From Treponema sp. (GTDB taxonomy: Bacteria; Spirochaetota; Spirochaetia; Treponematales; Breznakiellaceae), in assembly GCA_031273265.1 (NCBI GenBank), contig JAISSH010000038.1, forward strand, positions 1-33,888: a DNA stretch of 33,888 bases, given 5' to 3'. Numbering within the stretch: position 1 is the stretch's first letter; each line of letters begins with the position of its first letter. Made by a program: the position numbers and the translations under genes. Below are positions 14,912 through 23,736 of the stretch, piece by piece. Below the pieces are notes generated by a model. That model worked only from the letters and a program-made list of their open reading frames with translations, made no database searches and was not told the DNA's origin.

Positions 14912-16228
14912 TTGAAAGAGGCGCAGTTGTCTCCCGGCATATTTCTTGCCGCTGTTTCAGGCGGCGCGGACTCAATGGCTCTGCTTGCCGCTCTTTGCGC
15001 CGTTACGCAAAAAGAAAACATTTTTTGCCTTCACGTTGAACACGGACTGCGCCCGGCGGAAGAAAGTTCAGGCGATGCCGAATTTGTCCGCGATTTTTGC
15101 CGTGAAGCGGGAATAAACTGCGATGTTGTTTCAATTCCGCCGGGAAAAATCGCGTCCTTAGCGCGGCGCAGGGGCATCGGCATAGAAGCCGCCGCCCGTT
15201 TTTTCCGCCGCAGAGCGCTCTTCAGGCAAGCCGCGCGATTAGGCGAAAACGTTGTCATTTTAACCGCCCACACAAAAGACGATATGCTGGAAACGGCGCT
15301 TATGCGCGTCCTGCGCGGCGCGGGTCCCGCCGGTCTTGCCGCCATGCCTGTCAGCCGTGGAAGCCATCCCCGCCGGATACTGCGCCCACTGCTCTCCATA
15401 ACCCGCGCCGATGTTATTTCGTATTTACAGGAAAGAAAAATCCCCTGGCGCGAAGACTCCACAAACAAAGACGAAAAATTCCTGCGTAACCGCGTCCGCC
15501 GCCGCCTTATTCCCCTCTTGAACGAATCTTTTCCTTCATGGAAAACCGCGCTTTCCGGCATGTCGCAAACTCAGTCTCTGGCGGCGGCTTTCATCGGCGA
15601 AGAAGCTTGCCTTCGTATAGTTTGGAATTTGAAGAAGATACAACCACAGAGTTCACTTTCCACAGACGCGGAGAACTTTTTCGCCCAGCCGCAGATAATC
15701 CGCGAAGAGGCGCTTTTTCTGGCTGTTGACCGCCTGTTGGCAGGCAGGAAAAGCTCTGTCCCCGTGAAGCGTTCCGTAATCAGGCGTTTTTGCTCAGGCG
15801 CGGTGTCAGCCGCGGATTTGGGACCGGCGCGGGTCAGTCGAAAAGACGGTAAAATCGTCCTGTCCGCCGGAAAAAAAGGTTTTTCAGAAACCGGTTTTTC
15901 ACTGTTGATTAAAGAGCCGGGCTTATATAATCTAAAGAATATAAACATTGAGGTACTGCAAAACAGGGAGCGTCCGTCGTCCGCGCCGGAAGACGGCGGG
16001 TTTTTCGCCGCTTTGCCGCTGGTTTTCAGGCGGAGCTTCAAGGACGATTTTCTTGTCCGCGGGGGCAGAAAAACGGAAAAGCGTGATTTGGCGAAAAACT
16101 TGATCAGCGCGGTTGACAGTTTTGGAACGGCGGCGTTTATCGACTCTTCCGGAGTCTTGGTGGAAAGAGACGAACCGCAGGAGAGAAGTAATCAGATGTT
16201 TTATTTTGTTATGGTGAAAAGAGGTTAG
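14912..16228 (+). CDS. tilS: tRNA(Ile)-lysidine synthase
   Basis: 438 residues. Uses ATP and lysine to convert C34 of the CAU-anticodon tRNA-Ile to lysidine. The PP-loop SGGADSMALL is at residues 16-25, then HVEHGLRP, AHTKDDMLETALMRVLRGAGPAGLAAM and the arginine-rich RNRVRRRLIPLL. The C-terminal domain is recognisable from LPLVFRRSFKDDF. The TTG start at 14912 is the first recognised start codon in frame after rplY, but the same frame stays open back to 14853 with protein-like sequence, so a rare start codon further upstream cannot be excluded. No strong ribosome site is visible for TTG. Confidence 0.9.
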   Translation: MKEAQLSPGIFLAAVSGGADSMALLAALCAVTQKENIFCLHVEHGLRPAEESSGDAEFVRDFCREAGINCDVVSIPPGKIASLARRRGIGIEAAARFFRRRALFRQAARLGENVVILTAHTKDDMLETALMRVLRGAGPAGLAAMPVSRGSHPRRILRPLLSITRADVISYLQERKIPWREDSTNKDEKFLRNRVRRRLIPLLNESFPSWKTALSGMSQTQSLAAAFIGEEACLRIVWNLKKIQPQSSLSTDAENFFAQPQIIREEALFLAVDRLLAGRKSSVPVKRSVIRRFCSGAVSAADLGPARVSRKDGKIVLSAGKKGFSETGFSLLIKEPGLYNLKNINIEVLQNRERPSSAPEDGGFFAALPLVFRRSFKDDFLVRGGRKTEKRDLAKNLISAVDSFGTAAFIDSSGVLVERDEPQERSNQMFYFVMVKRG

Positions 16229-16231
16229 CCG

Positions 16232-18118
16232 ATGTTTAACAATCCTAACGACAAACTGCCGGACAGAGGTCCAGCGCAATCAAAACGACCCAGCGGCTTT
16301 GCCCTCGTTTTTTTTCTGATAATGTCGGTCATTTTTATCGCCTTTTTCTTCAAGGGAGATTCGACTCCTGTAAGAGAAGTTCCGTATTCGGACTTTACGC
16401 GCTTTTTGGAGCAGAATCAAATTGAGTCGGTAACAATACACGATAACAACACGATGGATATTTTTCTGAAAGGCACTGCCGGCGGTTCGGCTCAGCTTAA
16501 AACGCGCATTCCCTATTCAGATCCAAATCTTTTAACCAGCCTGCAAAATAAAAACATCAATATTTCCGGGGCAAGCGCGAAGATGGGTCCGTGGCGTTTT
16601 ATCGCCGATCTGTTTCCTTGGATTATAGGTTTCGGCATTATCTGGTTTATGATGAGGAATATGCAGGGCGTGGGAAGCAGAACTTTTCAATTTGGGAAAA
16701 GCAGGGCAAAGCGTTATCAAGACGAAGGGAAGAAGGTGAGCTTTACCGATGTGGCGGGGCAGAAGGACGCCAAGTACGAACTTGAAGAGGTAGTTGAGTT
16801 TTTAAAAAATCCGCAGAAGTTTACCAAGATGGGAGCGCGTATTCCAAAAGGAGTGCTTCTTGTCGGAATGCCCGGAACCGGAAAAACGCTGATGGCGCGT
16901 TCTGTCGCGGGCGAAGCCGGAGTCGCTTTCTTTCACATGTCAGGCTCGGACTTTGTCGAGATGTTTGTCGGAGTCGGGGCAAGCCGCGTAAGAGACCTTT
17001 TTGAACAGGGAAGAAAAAACGCTCCCTGTATAATTTTTATTGACGAATTGGACGCTGTCGGGCGCACACGCGGCGCGGGCTACGGCGGCGGTCATGACGA
17101 GCGCGAACAGACGCTTAACCAGTTGTTAGTTGAAATGGACGGCTTTGACTCAAAAGACGGCGTAATTATTTTAGCCGCCACAAACCGTCCCGATGTTCTT
17201 GACCCCGCGCTTCTGCGTCCCGGACGTTTCGACAGGCAGGTGGTAGTGGCGATGCCGGATATTAAAGAGCGCGAGGCTATCCTGCAGATTCACGCCGCGA
17301 AAATTCCGAAGGACAAGGAAATCGATCTTGTCCGTATCGCCAGAGCTACGCCCGGAATGAGCGGCGCGGATATAGCCAACCTTGTAAACGAAGCGGCTCT
17401 GTTTGCCGCCCGCAGGGATAAACCCGAAGTGCAGATGTCGGACTTTGAGGAAGCAAGGGACAAGGTATTGATGGGAGTCGCGCGAAAAACGCTTGTGGTG
17501 TCCGATAAAGAGCGCAGAATGACCGCAATTCACGAGGCGGGTCATGCCCTTCTGCATTATTTTTTGAAGAACGCCGACCCTCTGCACAAGGTTACGATTG
17601 TTCCGCACGGACGCGCTCTGGGCATGGCGCTTTCACTTCCCGAAGAAGACAGCTACAGCCGCGCTAAGGGCTGGATAGAGGATCGCATCGCTATCTGCTA
17701 CGGCGGCTGGCTTGCGGAAAAACTTTTCTACAACGAGACAACCACCGGAACCAAAAACGACATCCAACAGGCGACTGAAATGGCGCGTAACATGGTGTGC
17801 GAATGGGGCATGGCGGAAGAGCTTGGTCCTGTCGCCTACGGTCAGGAGGACGAGCCTATTTTCCTCGGTAAAGAAATAGCGCGTCACAAAGATTATTCCG
17901 AAGATACCGCGCAGCGCATAGACAGGGCGGTGAGGGAAATTCTTGACGGCGCGAGAGACAGAGCCGCGCAAATTATCGAAAGCAAAAAAAAGGAAGTTGA
18001 AAATCTTGCGGACGCTCTGCTTGCGCGGGAAACTCTTATTGACGAAGAAGTGCGCGAAATACTGGGTCTGCCTCCAAAAGAGAGTTCGGTACCTTTTAGC
18101 GCGGGGGAGACGCCCTGA
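16232..18118 (+). CDS. ftsH: ATP-dependent zinc metalloprotease FtsH
   Basis: 628 residues, membrane-bound AAA+ protease that degrades misassembled membrane and regulatory proteins. Two membrane segments (about 25-40 and 125-145) flank a periplasmic domain. AAA module: Walker A GMPGTGKT from 212, Walker [15 protein letters not shown] motif [19 protein letters not shown]. The zinc site HEAGH is at 434-438, with the third ligand region downstream. The second Walker A residue is Met rather than the usual Pro. Starts three bases after tilS; the next gene begins two bases after its stop. Confidence 0.96.
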   Translation: MFNNPNDKLPDRGPAQSKRPSGFALVFFLIMSVIFIAFFFKGDSTPVREVPYSDFTRFLEQNQIESVTIHDNNTMDIFLKGTAGGSAQLKTRIPYSDPNLLTSLQNKNINISGASAKMGPWRFIADLFPWIIGFGIIWFMMRNMQGVGSRTFQFGKSRAKRYQDEGKKVSFTDVAGQKDAKYELEEVVEFLKNPQKFTKMGARIPKGVLLVGMPGTGKTLMARSVAGEAGVAFFHMSGSDFVEMFVGVGASRVRDLFEQGRKNAPCIIFIDELDAVGRTRGAGYGGGHDEREQTLNQLLVEMDGFDSKDGVIILAATNRPDVLDPALLRPGRFDRQVVVAMPDIKEREAILQIHAAKIPKDKEIDLVRIARATPGMSGADIANLVNEAALFAARRDKPEVQMSDFEEARDKVLMGVARKTLVVSDKERRMTAIHEAGHALLHYFLKNADPLHKVTIVPHGRALGMALSLPEEDSYSRAKGWIEDRIAICYGGWLAEKLFYNETTTGTKNDIQQATEMARNMVCEWGMAEELGPVAYGQEDEPIFLGKEIARHKDYSEDTAQRIDRAVREILDGARDRAAQIIESKKKEVENLADALLARETLIDEEVREILGLPPKESSVPFSAGETP

Positions 18119-18120
18119 AT

Positions 18121-19890
18121 ATGAAAGTCCGCGCTGTTCTTTTCATATTACTCGCGGCTCTTGTTTTTTCCGGTCTTTACGCGCAGTCTCAGGAAAGGGA
18201 GTGGACAGACGCGGAACTTGCGCGGCAATACGCGCAGTGGGCGCGCAAGGCAATCGAAGAAGATCGCTGGGCAGAAGCCTTAGCCGCGCTGGAACGCGCC
18301 GCGGATTTCGCCGGCGTTTCTTCGGATATTTCCTATCTTTTGGCGGTTGCCCGTTCCCACGAGGGAAAAAGCAGAAAAACCGTGCTGGAATCCCTTGATA
18401 CGGCTCTTCAAACGAACCGCTGGCTCTTTTACAGCGAAAACCACGCGCTGTTATTAAAATCGGAACAACTTATCGCGATGCGCGAATATGCAAGCGCGCT
18501 TTCTGTTCTTGAACAGACAGCGGAAAGCGCCGACGCGGTAATGCGGCGTCTTGCGGCTTTACGGGGGCTTGCGTTGGGAAAAGCGCCGAATTCCGACCCC
18601 GCTCAGGCATTGGCGCGTTTTCGCAGTCTGATGTTAAGCGCCATGGACAGATACCCGCGCGATACGCGCCCCCTTCGGATTTTTTTTGATTATGCGCGTA
18701 ACAGAAAACCTCAACCCTCTGATTTACCGTCAGGCGATCTTGACCTGCTTGAGCTTGCCCTGCGCCGCCTTCCGTTCCTTTTGGAAACCGATCCCGATCT
18801 TGCGTGGATAGCCGCTCCTTTTATGAGAGATACGGAAGCCGCGCGGCGTTATGTGTCATCTTACAGGGCGGGAGGCTTAAGCAACAATAAAGATTCTTTC
18901 GAGCCAAATGTCGCCTCTATTCCGTCTGCTCTTAACCTCGGTCTTATCAGCGACATTGACGCTGTTGAAGAACTGTTATATGGCGATAGTTTTATTTTAA
19001 ATAAAAATGTAATAACTGATGTTTATAATTTGCTTCGCAGTGAAGAAGGGCGGAATTTGTTTACCCAAAAACTGCTTTCTTCTTCTTTAGCTTTTATAAG
19101 TTCAGATGAAGACAGTGACGGATTTATGGACAGTCTTACCCAATACTATTCGGGCGTGATTCAGGACTTTGGGTATGACAGTAATCAGTCCAATTATTTT
19201 GATCTGCGGATTCTTATGGATAAAAACGGTGTTCCTGTTTCGGCTGGATTTCCCCTTGCCGGAGAATCGTCTTTAATTGTGTCTGTATTTTGGGAGCGTT
19301 ATCCTTCAGTAGAGATGGTAACGCTGGACGCGGAAGTTTTTGAATTCCGTCCGGCGGATTTTCAATTCGCGCCTGTTACGTTCACTGAACTTGGCGGCAG
19401 TCAGAATTATGCGGGTCTCGCGTATCCGGTTCTGTCGTATCAATACAAGGACATTACGCGCCGGTCTCTTGTTTCATTCTGCGTGAGCATGACCCGCCCA
19501 AGCGCCGAGTTTGACGGCGCAGAGGAGCAAATATTTTTTGAGCGCGGAATGCCTCTGCGTTCCGTTGAAACATTGGACGGAAAACAGATTTCGGTTACGG
19601 AGTTTGAAAACGGATTTCCCGTCGTACAGCGCGTTGATATGGACTTGGACGGCAGAATGGAAACAGTACGCCATTTTCGCCGTCCGTCTCCTGATCTTCC
19701 GCCGCCTGACACAGACGGGACATTTGACTTCCGCCGTATGATTGAATCTTCCGAGAGCGACTGGTCGGGGGACGGGAAGCATAAAACGCGCGAAGTGTAT
19801 TTGCAGGACGGCTCCGTTGTTTATTCATGGGATATGGACGGCAGCGGAGTTATGAATTATTCTGAAACTAAAACCGGAAAAGAACAATGA
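18121..19890 (+). CDS. Secreted TPR-like protein of unknown function
   Basis: 589 residues with a cleavable signal peptide ending around LYAQSQE. Residues 28-160 hold TPR-like helical pairs (RQYAQWARKAIEEDRWAEALAALERAADF, AMREYASALSVLEQTAES). The C-terminal half is beta-rich and contains Asp-rich turns (SSDEDSDGF, DMDLDGRME, DMDGSGVMN) that resemble dockerin or EF-hand-like calcium loops. The centre (19000-19220) is AT-richer than its surroundings. Placed between ftsH and the HtrA-type protease with two-base and minus-four-base spacing, so it is probably a periplasmic partner in protein quality control. No named family recognised. Confidence 0.75.
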   Translation: MKVRAVLFILLAALVFSGLYAQSQEREWTDAELARQYAQWARKAIEEDRWAEALAALERAADFAGVSSDISYLLAVARSHEGKSRKTVLESLDTALQTNRWLFYSENHALLLKSEQLIAMREYASALSVLEQTAESADAVMRRLAALRGLALGKAPNSDPAQALARFRSLMLSAMDRYPRDTRPLRIFFDYARNRKPQPSDLPSGDLDLLELALRRLPFLLETDPDLAWIAAPFMRDTEAARRYVSSYRAGGLSNNKDSFEPNVASIPSALNLGLISDIDAVEELLYGDSFILNKNVITDVYNLLRSEEGRNLFTQKLLSSSLAFISSDEDSDGFMDSLTQYYSGVIQDFGYDSNQSNYFDLRILMDKNGVPVSAGFPLAGESSLIVSVFWERYPSVEMVTLDAEVFEFRPADFQFAPVTFTELGGSQNYAGLAYPVLSYQYKDITRRSLVSFCVSMTRPSAEFDGAEEQIFFERGMPLRSVETLDGKQISVTEFENGFPVVQRVDMDLDGRMETVRHFRRPSPDLPPPDTDGTFDFRRMIESSESDWSGDGKHKTREVYLQDGSVVYSWDMDGSGVMNYSETKTGKEQ

Positions 19891-21719
19891 AAAAAACCAG
19901 ATGGCTTGTTTTTATTCTTTTTTTACCGCTTTTTTCCTGCGCGTCAAGGAAAGACATGGAAGATCAGGAGGGAATGCCAATTCCTCCTCCGCGCTCGACA
20001 AGTTCAATCAGGCTTGAGGATATCGAAAAACAAGTTCATGAAAATCCTGTCGCGGCTTTGAATCTAATCTATATCTACAATGAAGTGTATGATGTTAAAA
20101 AAAATGAAGAAGACGAACGATGGAAAAAAATATCAAAATATGAAGAAGATGCGATAGAAAACCTTCGCATATTGCAGAAAATCGCCATAGAAGAAGAACG
20201 ATTCGACGACGCGGTATCTTTTGGCAATTCTTTGGCAAACCTCGACATAGCCGTAGAGAATACCGGGCTTGAACCGGATTTGATTCTTGCCGACGCCAAA
20301 AAAAAATTATCACAGGGGGATACACTCGGCGCTTTTCTTGCGGCAGTCAGATCACATGAAGCAAAACCAATGGATAGAGCAAGCGCGCTTTTGTTCCTTC
20401 AAAAAGCCGTCGATGTAAAACAGCGAAGGGCGGCTGCTTTTTTCTTTTCCGCCGCCTCAGCCGCTGGCGGGAACATTCCCGCTGATTTGCGGGAATTCGC
20501 GCAGGGACGCGACAGCGCTTCCGACATGATAAAGGGCGTCGCTACGGTTTTGGTGGACAGGGGAATAAAAATTGAAAAGGGACTGGGTTTTCCCGACAGG
20601 GTGCTGGGCTCGGCTTTTTTTGTAGACGCTTCGGGACTGTTGATTACAAATTATCATGTTATAGCCAGCGAAGTTGATCCAAAATACAAGGGCTATTCCA
20701 GATTGTATATCCGCATGGGGGACTCTACAAGCCCGCGCGTTCCGGCGCGCGTTATCGGCTGGGACAAGGCTTTGGATTTGGCGTTGATCAAAACCGAGAT
20801 TGAAAGCGAATATGTTTTTTCGCTGGTTGATCGCGTAATTCCCCGCGTGGGAGACACGGTGCTTGCTATCGGGTCTCCAGTGGGGCTTGAAAAGACCGTA
20901 ACTTCGGGAATTGTTTCCGCTCTTGGCAGGCGTTTTTTACAGATAGGCGACGTTTATCAAATTGACGCCGCCGTGAACCACGGCAATTCAGGCGGACCTG
21001 TCGTGGATAACGAAGGGCGGCTGGTCGGGATTGTTTTCGCGGGTATTGAATCTCATCAAGGATTGAATTTTGCGGTTCCGGCGGAAAGGCTTGCCGCCGC
21101 TCTTCCGGCGATGATCAAAGGCGGAAAAGCCCAGCGCCCCTGGCTCGGAATGACGTTATGCGAAACTTATTCAGGCGCGGAAATTATTTACACATCACCG
21201 AATACTCCCGCCGCCATGCACCGCGTGGCGGAAGGTTCATTTATCAAGAAAATCAACGGAAAGACGATAACAGCCGCGCAGGGAGACCTTATTCCCGCCC
21301 TGCAGGACGCGATTTTTCAAACCAGACCCGGAGAACTCATAGCTCTGGAGACTGCGGATTCCGAAGGCGTAATCACAAAAAAAATAATAATGACAGTCCC
21401 CAGACCCGAACTTCCCCTGCTGGACGCCGCGAAAGTGGATAAACGCGAAAGAATCGCCGCCCCGCTTTTCGGCATGATCCTTACGCCATTAAACAGCGGT
21501 TTTTTCTCATCAAATTTTCTTGTAAAAAAAGTAGTGCGCGGCTCCATTGCCGACGAAGCCGGCATTTCAGATAACGATCCGATCTCTATTATGCGGCTGC
21601 GCATATTGGAAAATGACGGATATGCCCTGATGGAAATTTCCGTAAAAAAACGCCGTACAGGTTATATGGAAACGAATATGCAGCTTCCGGTCTGGCTCGA
21701 TTCGCCTGATACTCTCTGA
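19887..21719 (+). CDS. HtrA/Deg-type trypsin-like serine protease lipoprotein
   Basis: 610 residues. The signal peptide carries a lipobox (LPLFSC). Residues 35-205 are helical and TPR-like, without counterpart in classic HtrA. The protease domain follows with a complete triad: His257 in TNYHVI, Asp297 in ALDLALIK, Ser368 in HGNSGGPV. PDZ-like segments come after: PWLGMTLCETYSG with GSFIKKINGKTI and a second in the last 100 residues (VRGSIADEAGISDNDPI). Start ATG overlaps the previous stop as ATGA. A membrane-anchored periplasmic protease co-expressed with FtsH is the natural reading. Confidence 0.88.
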   Translation: MKKTRWLVFILFLPLFSCASRKDMEDQEGMPIPPPRSTSSIRLEDIEKQVHENPVAALNLIYIYNEVYDVKKNEEDERWKKISKYEEDAIENLRILQKIAIEEERFDDAVSFGNSLANLDIAVENTGLEPDLILADAKKKLSQGDTLGAFLAAVRSHEAKPMDRASALLFLQKAVDVKQRRAAAFFFSAASAAGGNIPADLREFAQGRDSASDMIKGVATVLVDRGIKIEKGLGFPDRVLGSAFFVDASGLLITNYHVIASEVDPKYKGYSRLYIRMGDSTSPRVPARVIGWDKALDLALIKTEIESEYVFSLVDRVIPRVGDTVLAIGSPVGLEKTVTSGIVSALGRRFLQIGDVYQIDAAVNHGNSGGPVVDNEGRLVGIVFAGIESHQGLNFAVPAERLAAALPAMIKGGKAQRPWLGMTLCETYSGAEIIYTSPNTPAAMHRVAEGSFIKKINGKTITAAQGDLIPALQDAIFQTRPGELIALETADSEGVITKKIIMTVPRPELPLLDAAKVDKRERIAAPLFGMILTPLNSGFFSSNFLVKKVVRGSIADEAGISDNDPISIMRLRILENDGYALMEISVKKRRTGYMETNMQLPVWLDSPDTL

Positions 21720-21724
21720 AAAAT

Positions 21725-22216
21725 ATGCGCGTTTACACAAAAACAGGCGATTTTGGAGAAACTTCCTGCGTTAACGGACAGAAAATGTCAAAAAACAGCG
21801 TTTTAATTCATTTTATCGGCACGGCGGACGAACTCAATTCTCATCTGGGACTGGTAAAAACTTTGCTTACAAATGAAGACACCCGGCGGTTTATTGAAAA
21901 CATACAAAAGAACCTTATAAAGTTGATGGCTCACGCTTCAGATGTTTCCGATGAAAAATATCTATTTTCCGAAGAAGAAGTCAATGTTCTGGAAAAAGAA
22001 ATTGACAGGCTTTCGGAAAAAATAAATGAAAAGCTTAAATTTGTTCTGCCGGGGAAGAATGCGACTGAAGCCCAAATCCACATAGCCAGAACCGTCGCAA
22101 GGAGAGCGGAACGTCTGTTTGTTGCCGCCGTCAATGAAGAACGGTCGCTATGCCCCAAAGCCGGAGCGTATCTGAACCGCCTGTCCGATTACCTGTTTGT
22201 ATTGTCGCTAAGTTAA
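21725..22216 (+). CDS. PduO-type ATP:cob(I)alamin adenosyltransferase
   Basis: 163 residues. Makes adenosylcobalamin from cob(I)alamin and ATP. Motifs are the N-terminal ATP loop VYTKTGDFGETS, FIGTADELNSHLG, ARTVARRAERL (the conserved arginines) and LNRLSDYLFVLS. Length is somewhat short of the usual 180-190. It starts five bases after the protease gene stop with no separate promoter visible. Its co-location with protein quality control genes has no obvious functional reason. The cobamide-dependent enzymes it serves are outside the window. Confidence 0.9.
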   Translation: MRVYTKTGDFGETSCVNGQKMSKNSVLIHFIGTADELNSHLGLVKTLLTNEDTRRFIENIQKNLIKLMAHASDVSDEKYLFSEEEVNVLEKEIDRLSEKINEKLKFVLPGKNATEAQIHIARTVARRAERLFVAAVNEERSLCPKAGAYLNRLSDYLFVLSLS

Positions 22217-22253
22217 ACTTACTTCACAAATTTTCTACAAAAAACGCTTAAAG

Positions 22254-22411
22254 AAAACGACCGTTTAAATTGTTAAACACGTCTTCCAAATAAACGTACA
22301 TCTACAGGAATAATATCCCTTTTTTTGACATTTGTCAATAAAAAACAAGCTTTTTTTAAAATATCAACGCATACGGAAGAATGTGGAATTGCTAAAAAAA
22401 ACGGTCGTTTT
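22254..22411. repeat. 13-base inverted repeats enclosing an AT-rich segment
   Basis: AAAACGACCGTTT (22254-22266) and its exact reverse complement (22399-22411) flank 132 bases. Inside are GTTTAA-ATTG-TTAAAC (22263-22278) and TTGACA-TT-TGTCAA (22325-22338). No coding sequence is convincing. This covers the first half of the gene-free 22217-22614 stretch. Confidence 0.55.
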
Positions 22412-22423
22412 TTTGAACACCTA

Positions 22424-22437
22424 GAAAGGAGTATAGG
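22424..22437 (+). other. Ribosome-site-like sequence without a start codon
   Basis: GAAAGGAGTATAGG is nearly the flgE ribosome site (AAGGAGTATAGG at 26249-26260) and shares AAGGAGTAT with the bspA-like gene's own site, but is followed by TTTCCGCG rather than ATG. It may be a relic of a former gene start or a duplicated leader end. Confidence 0.3.
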
Positions 22438-22462
22438 TTTCCGCGTTGCACACCAAAACAAG

Positions 22463-22597
22463 CACCGCGTTGCGGTGTAGATAAATAGATTAGCGCGGTG
22501 TGGCGCTAAAAAAAGTTGCAGTGGCGAAAAATGCGCGAGGACTTTAGTCCGAGTAGCGCGCCCTCAACTTCGATTAACATCGCCGCTAAAAGCGGCG
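22463..22597 (+). other. Leader with four consecutive hairpins
   Basis: Hairpins are CACCGC-GTT-GCGGTG (22463-22477), AGCGC-GGTGTG-GCGCT (22492-22507), a two-part one with GCGCG/CGCGC (22533-22537/22557-22561) around GGAC-TTTA-GTCC (22539-22550), and CGCCGCT-AAA-AGCGGCG (22581-22597). The last ends four bases before the AAAGGAG ribosome site of the BspA-like gene. This covers the second half of the 398-base gene-free stretch. Confidence 0.6.
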
Positions 22598-22614
22598 TAA
22601 AAAGGAGTATTACA

Positions 22615-23535
22615 ATGAAAAAGACGATTTTTAAGGTAGTAATCGCATTTTGCGTTGCTATCGCCGTGATTCTTGGCTCATGCGAAGACGAGGACAATAA
22701 CGATAACAACGTGAATAATAACAACGGCACGGAAAAGGTTCTCGGACAAGGCACTTACGGCGATTTAGAATACGATTACACAGCTTCAACAATTACCATT
22801 ACCGGCTACACCGGAAACGGAGACGCTGTATCCATACCGTCAACAATTGACGGGAAACCGGTTGTATCCATTGGGAACAGTGCGTTTGACGGCAACCAAC
22901 TGACCAGCGTTACCATACCCAACAGCGTCACCACCATTGGGAACAGTGCGTTTGACGGCAACAAACTGACCAGCGTTACCATTCCAAACAGCGTCACCAC
23001 CATTGGGCACCATGCGTTTTACAACAACCAACTGACCAGCGTTACCATTGGCAACAGCGTCACCACCATTGGGAAAAGTGCGTTTTACAACAACCAACTG
23101 ACCAGCGTTGTCATTCCAAACAGCGTCACCACCATTGGGGACTATGCGTTTGACGGCAACCAACTGGCGACCAGCGTTGTCATTCCAAACAGCGTCACCA
23201 CCATTGGGAAATATGCGTTTTTCGGCAACCAACTGACCAGCGTTACCATTGGCAACAGCGTCACCACCATTGGGAGCTATGCGTTTTCCAACAACAAACT
23301 GACCAGCGTTACTATTGTCAACAGCGTCACCACCATTGGGGACTATGCGTTTTACTTGAACCAACTGACCAGCGTTACCATTGGGGCAAATGTGTCGCTT
23401 GGTGATCGTGCGTTTAACGACAATTATAATAGTGGTAGTGGTTTTGAAACTGCATATAATAATGGGGGCAAACAATCGGGAAGATATACACGCCCAAATA
23501 TTAGTAGCACGACTTGGACTAAACAAGTGAGTTAG
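22615..23535 (+). CDS. BspA-like leucine-rich-repeat surface lipoprotein
   Basis: 306 residues. The signal peptide ends VILGSC, a lipobox, followed by an Asp/Asn-rich spacer ([15 protein letters not shown]). A short domain leads to BspA-type LRR_5 repeats: seven full units and one partial unit from residue 96, each 22 residues (one has 23) on the pattern [17 protein letters not shown]. The unit core is almost invariant in DNA, with changes confined to a few codons. The C-terminal tail ([13 protein letters not shown]) resembles other treponemal BspA proteins. These proteins are surface-exposed and in oral spirochaetes bind fibronectin or partner bacteria; here the ligand is unknown. ATG with AAAGGAG eight bases upstream. 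Confidence 0.88.
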   Translation: MKKTIFKVVIAFCVAIAVILGSCEDEDNNDNNVNNNNGTEKVLGQGTYGDLEYDYTASTITITGYTGNGDAVSIPSTIDGKPVVSIGNSAFDGNQLTSVTIPNSVTTIGNSAFDGNKLTSVTIPNSVTTIGHHAFYNNQLTSVTIGNSVTTIGKSAFYNNQLTSVVIPNSVTTIGDYAFDGNQLATSVVIPNSVTTIGKYAFFGNQLTSVTIGNSVTTIGSYAFSNNKLTSVTIVNSVTTIGDYAFYLNQLTSVTIGANVSLGDRAFNDNYNSGSGFETAYNNGGKQSGRYTRPNISSTTWTKQVS

Positions 23536-23555
23536 GAGAGAGGTTTTGGCGTTTG

Positions 23556-23589
23556 CACGGTGAGTTTCACCATTTTCTGAATTGACTTG
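23556..23589. repeat. 34-base dispersed repeat, copy 2
   Basis: Identical to 1305-1338. Begins 20 bases after the stop of the BspA-like gene and runs straight into a terminator hairpin. Confidence 0.8.
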
Positions 23590-23591
23590 CA

Positions 23592-23640
23592 AGGCGGGCT
23601 GGGCACAGCCCGCCTGAAAGCCATTTCAGTATTATTTTTA
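23592..23640 (+). terminator. Terminator after the BspA-like gene
   Basis: A ten-base perfect stem AGGCGGGCTG (23592-23601) / CAGCCCGCCT (23606-23615) with loop GGCA, followed by a second small TGAAA/TTTCA hairpin and then TATTATTTTTA. Confidence 0.6.
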
Positions 23641-23707
23641 GCTCAATTTTAGCCCAAGCGCGGGGGTATTTCTTTCAAGATTCTTCCCATTTATCCGAAA
23701 TTTATAG

Positions 23708-23713
23708 TATAAT
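23708..23713 (+). promoter_or_regulatory. Minus-10 box upstream of flbB
   Basis: Perfect TATAAT 24 bases before the ATG at 23737. No good minus-35 at 16-18 bases, and no sigma-28 consensus is apparent, so the operon promoter is only partly defined. Confidence 0.4.
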
Positions 23714-23736
23714 ATCTGTGATTTGGGGGATATAAA

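Noticed and set aside
22861-23424. Diversity-generating retroelement target in the BspA-like repeats
   Set aside because: Variation is not limited to adenine positions of a template, no template repeat lies nearby and no reverse transcriptase is encoded in the window.
22861-23424. CRISPR-like regular repeats
   Set aside because: The regular spacing is 66 bases and encodes in-frame LRR units; there are no unique spacers or cas genes.
22840-23592. 250-residue minus-strand reading frame opposite the BspA-like gene
   Set aside because: It is the mirror of a repetitive coding region, has no ribosome site and a periodic product that simply follows the LRR codons.
23556-23615. Integron attC site after the surface gene
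   Set aside because: The repeat lacks the RYYYAAC and GTTRRRY core sites and no integrase gene is present in the window.
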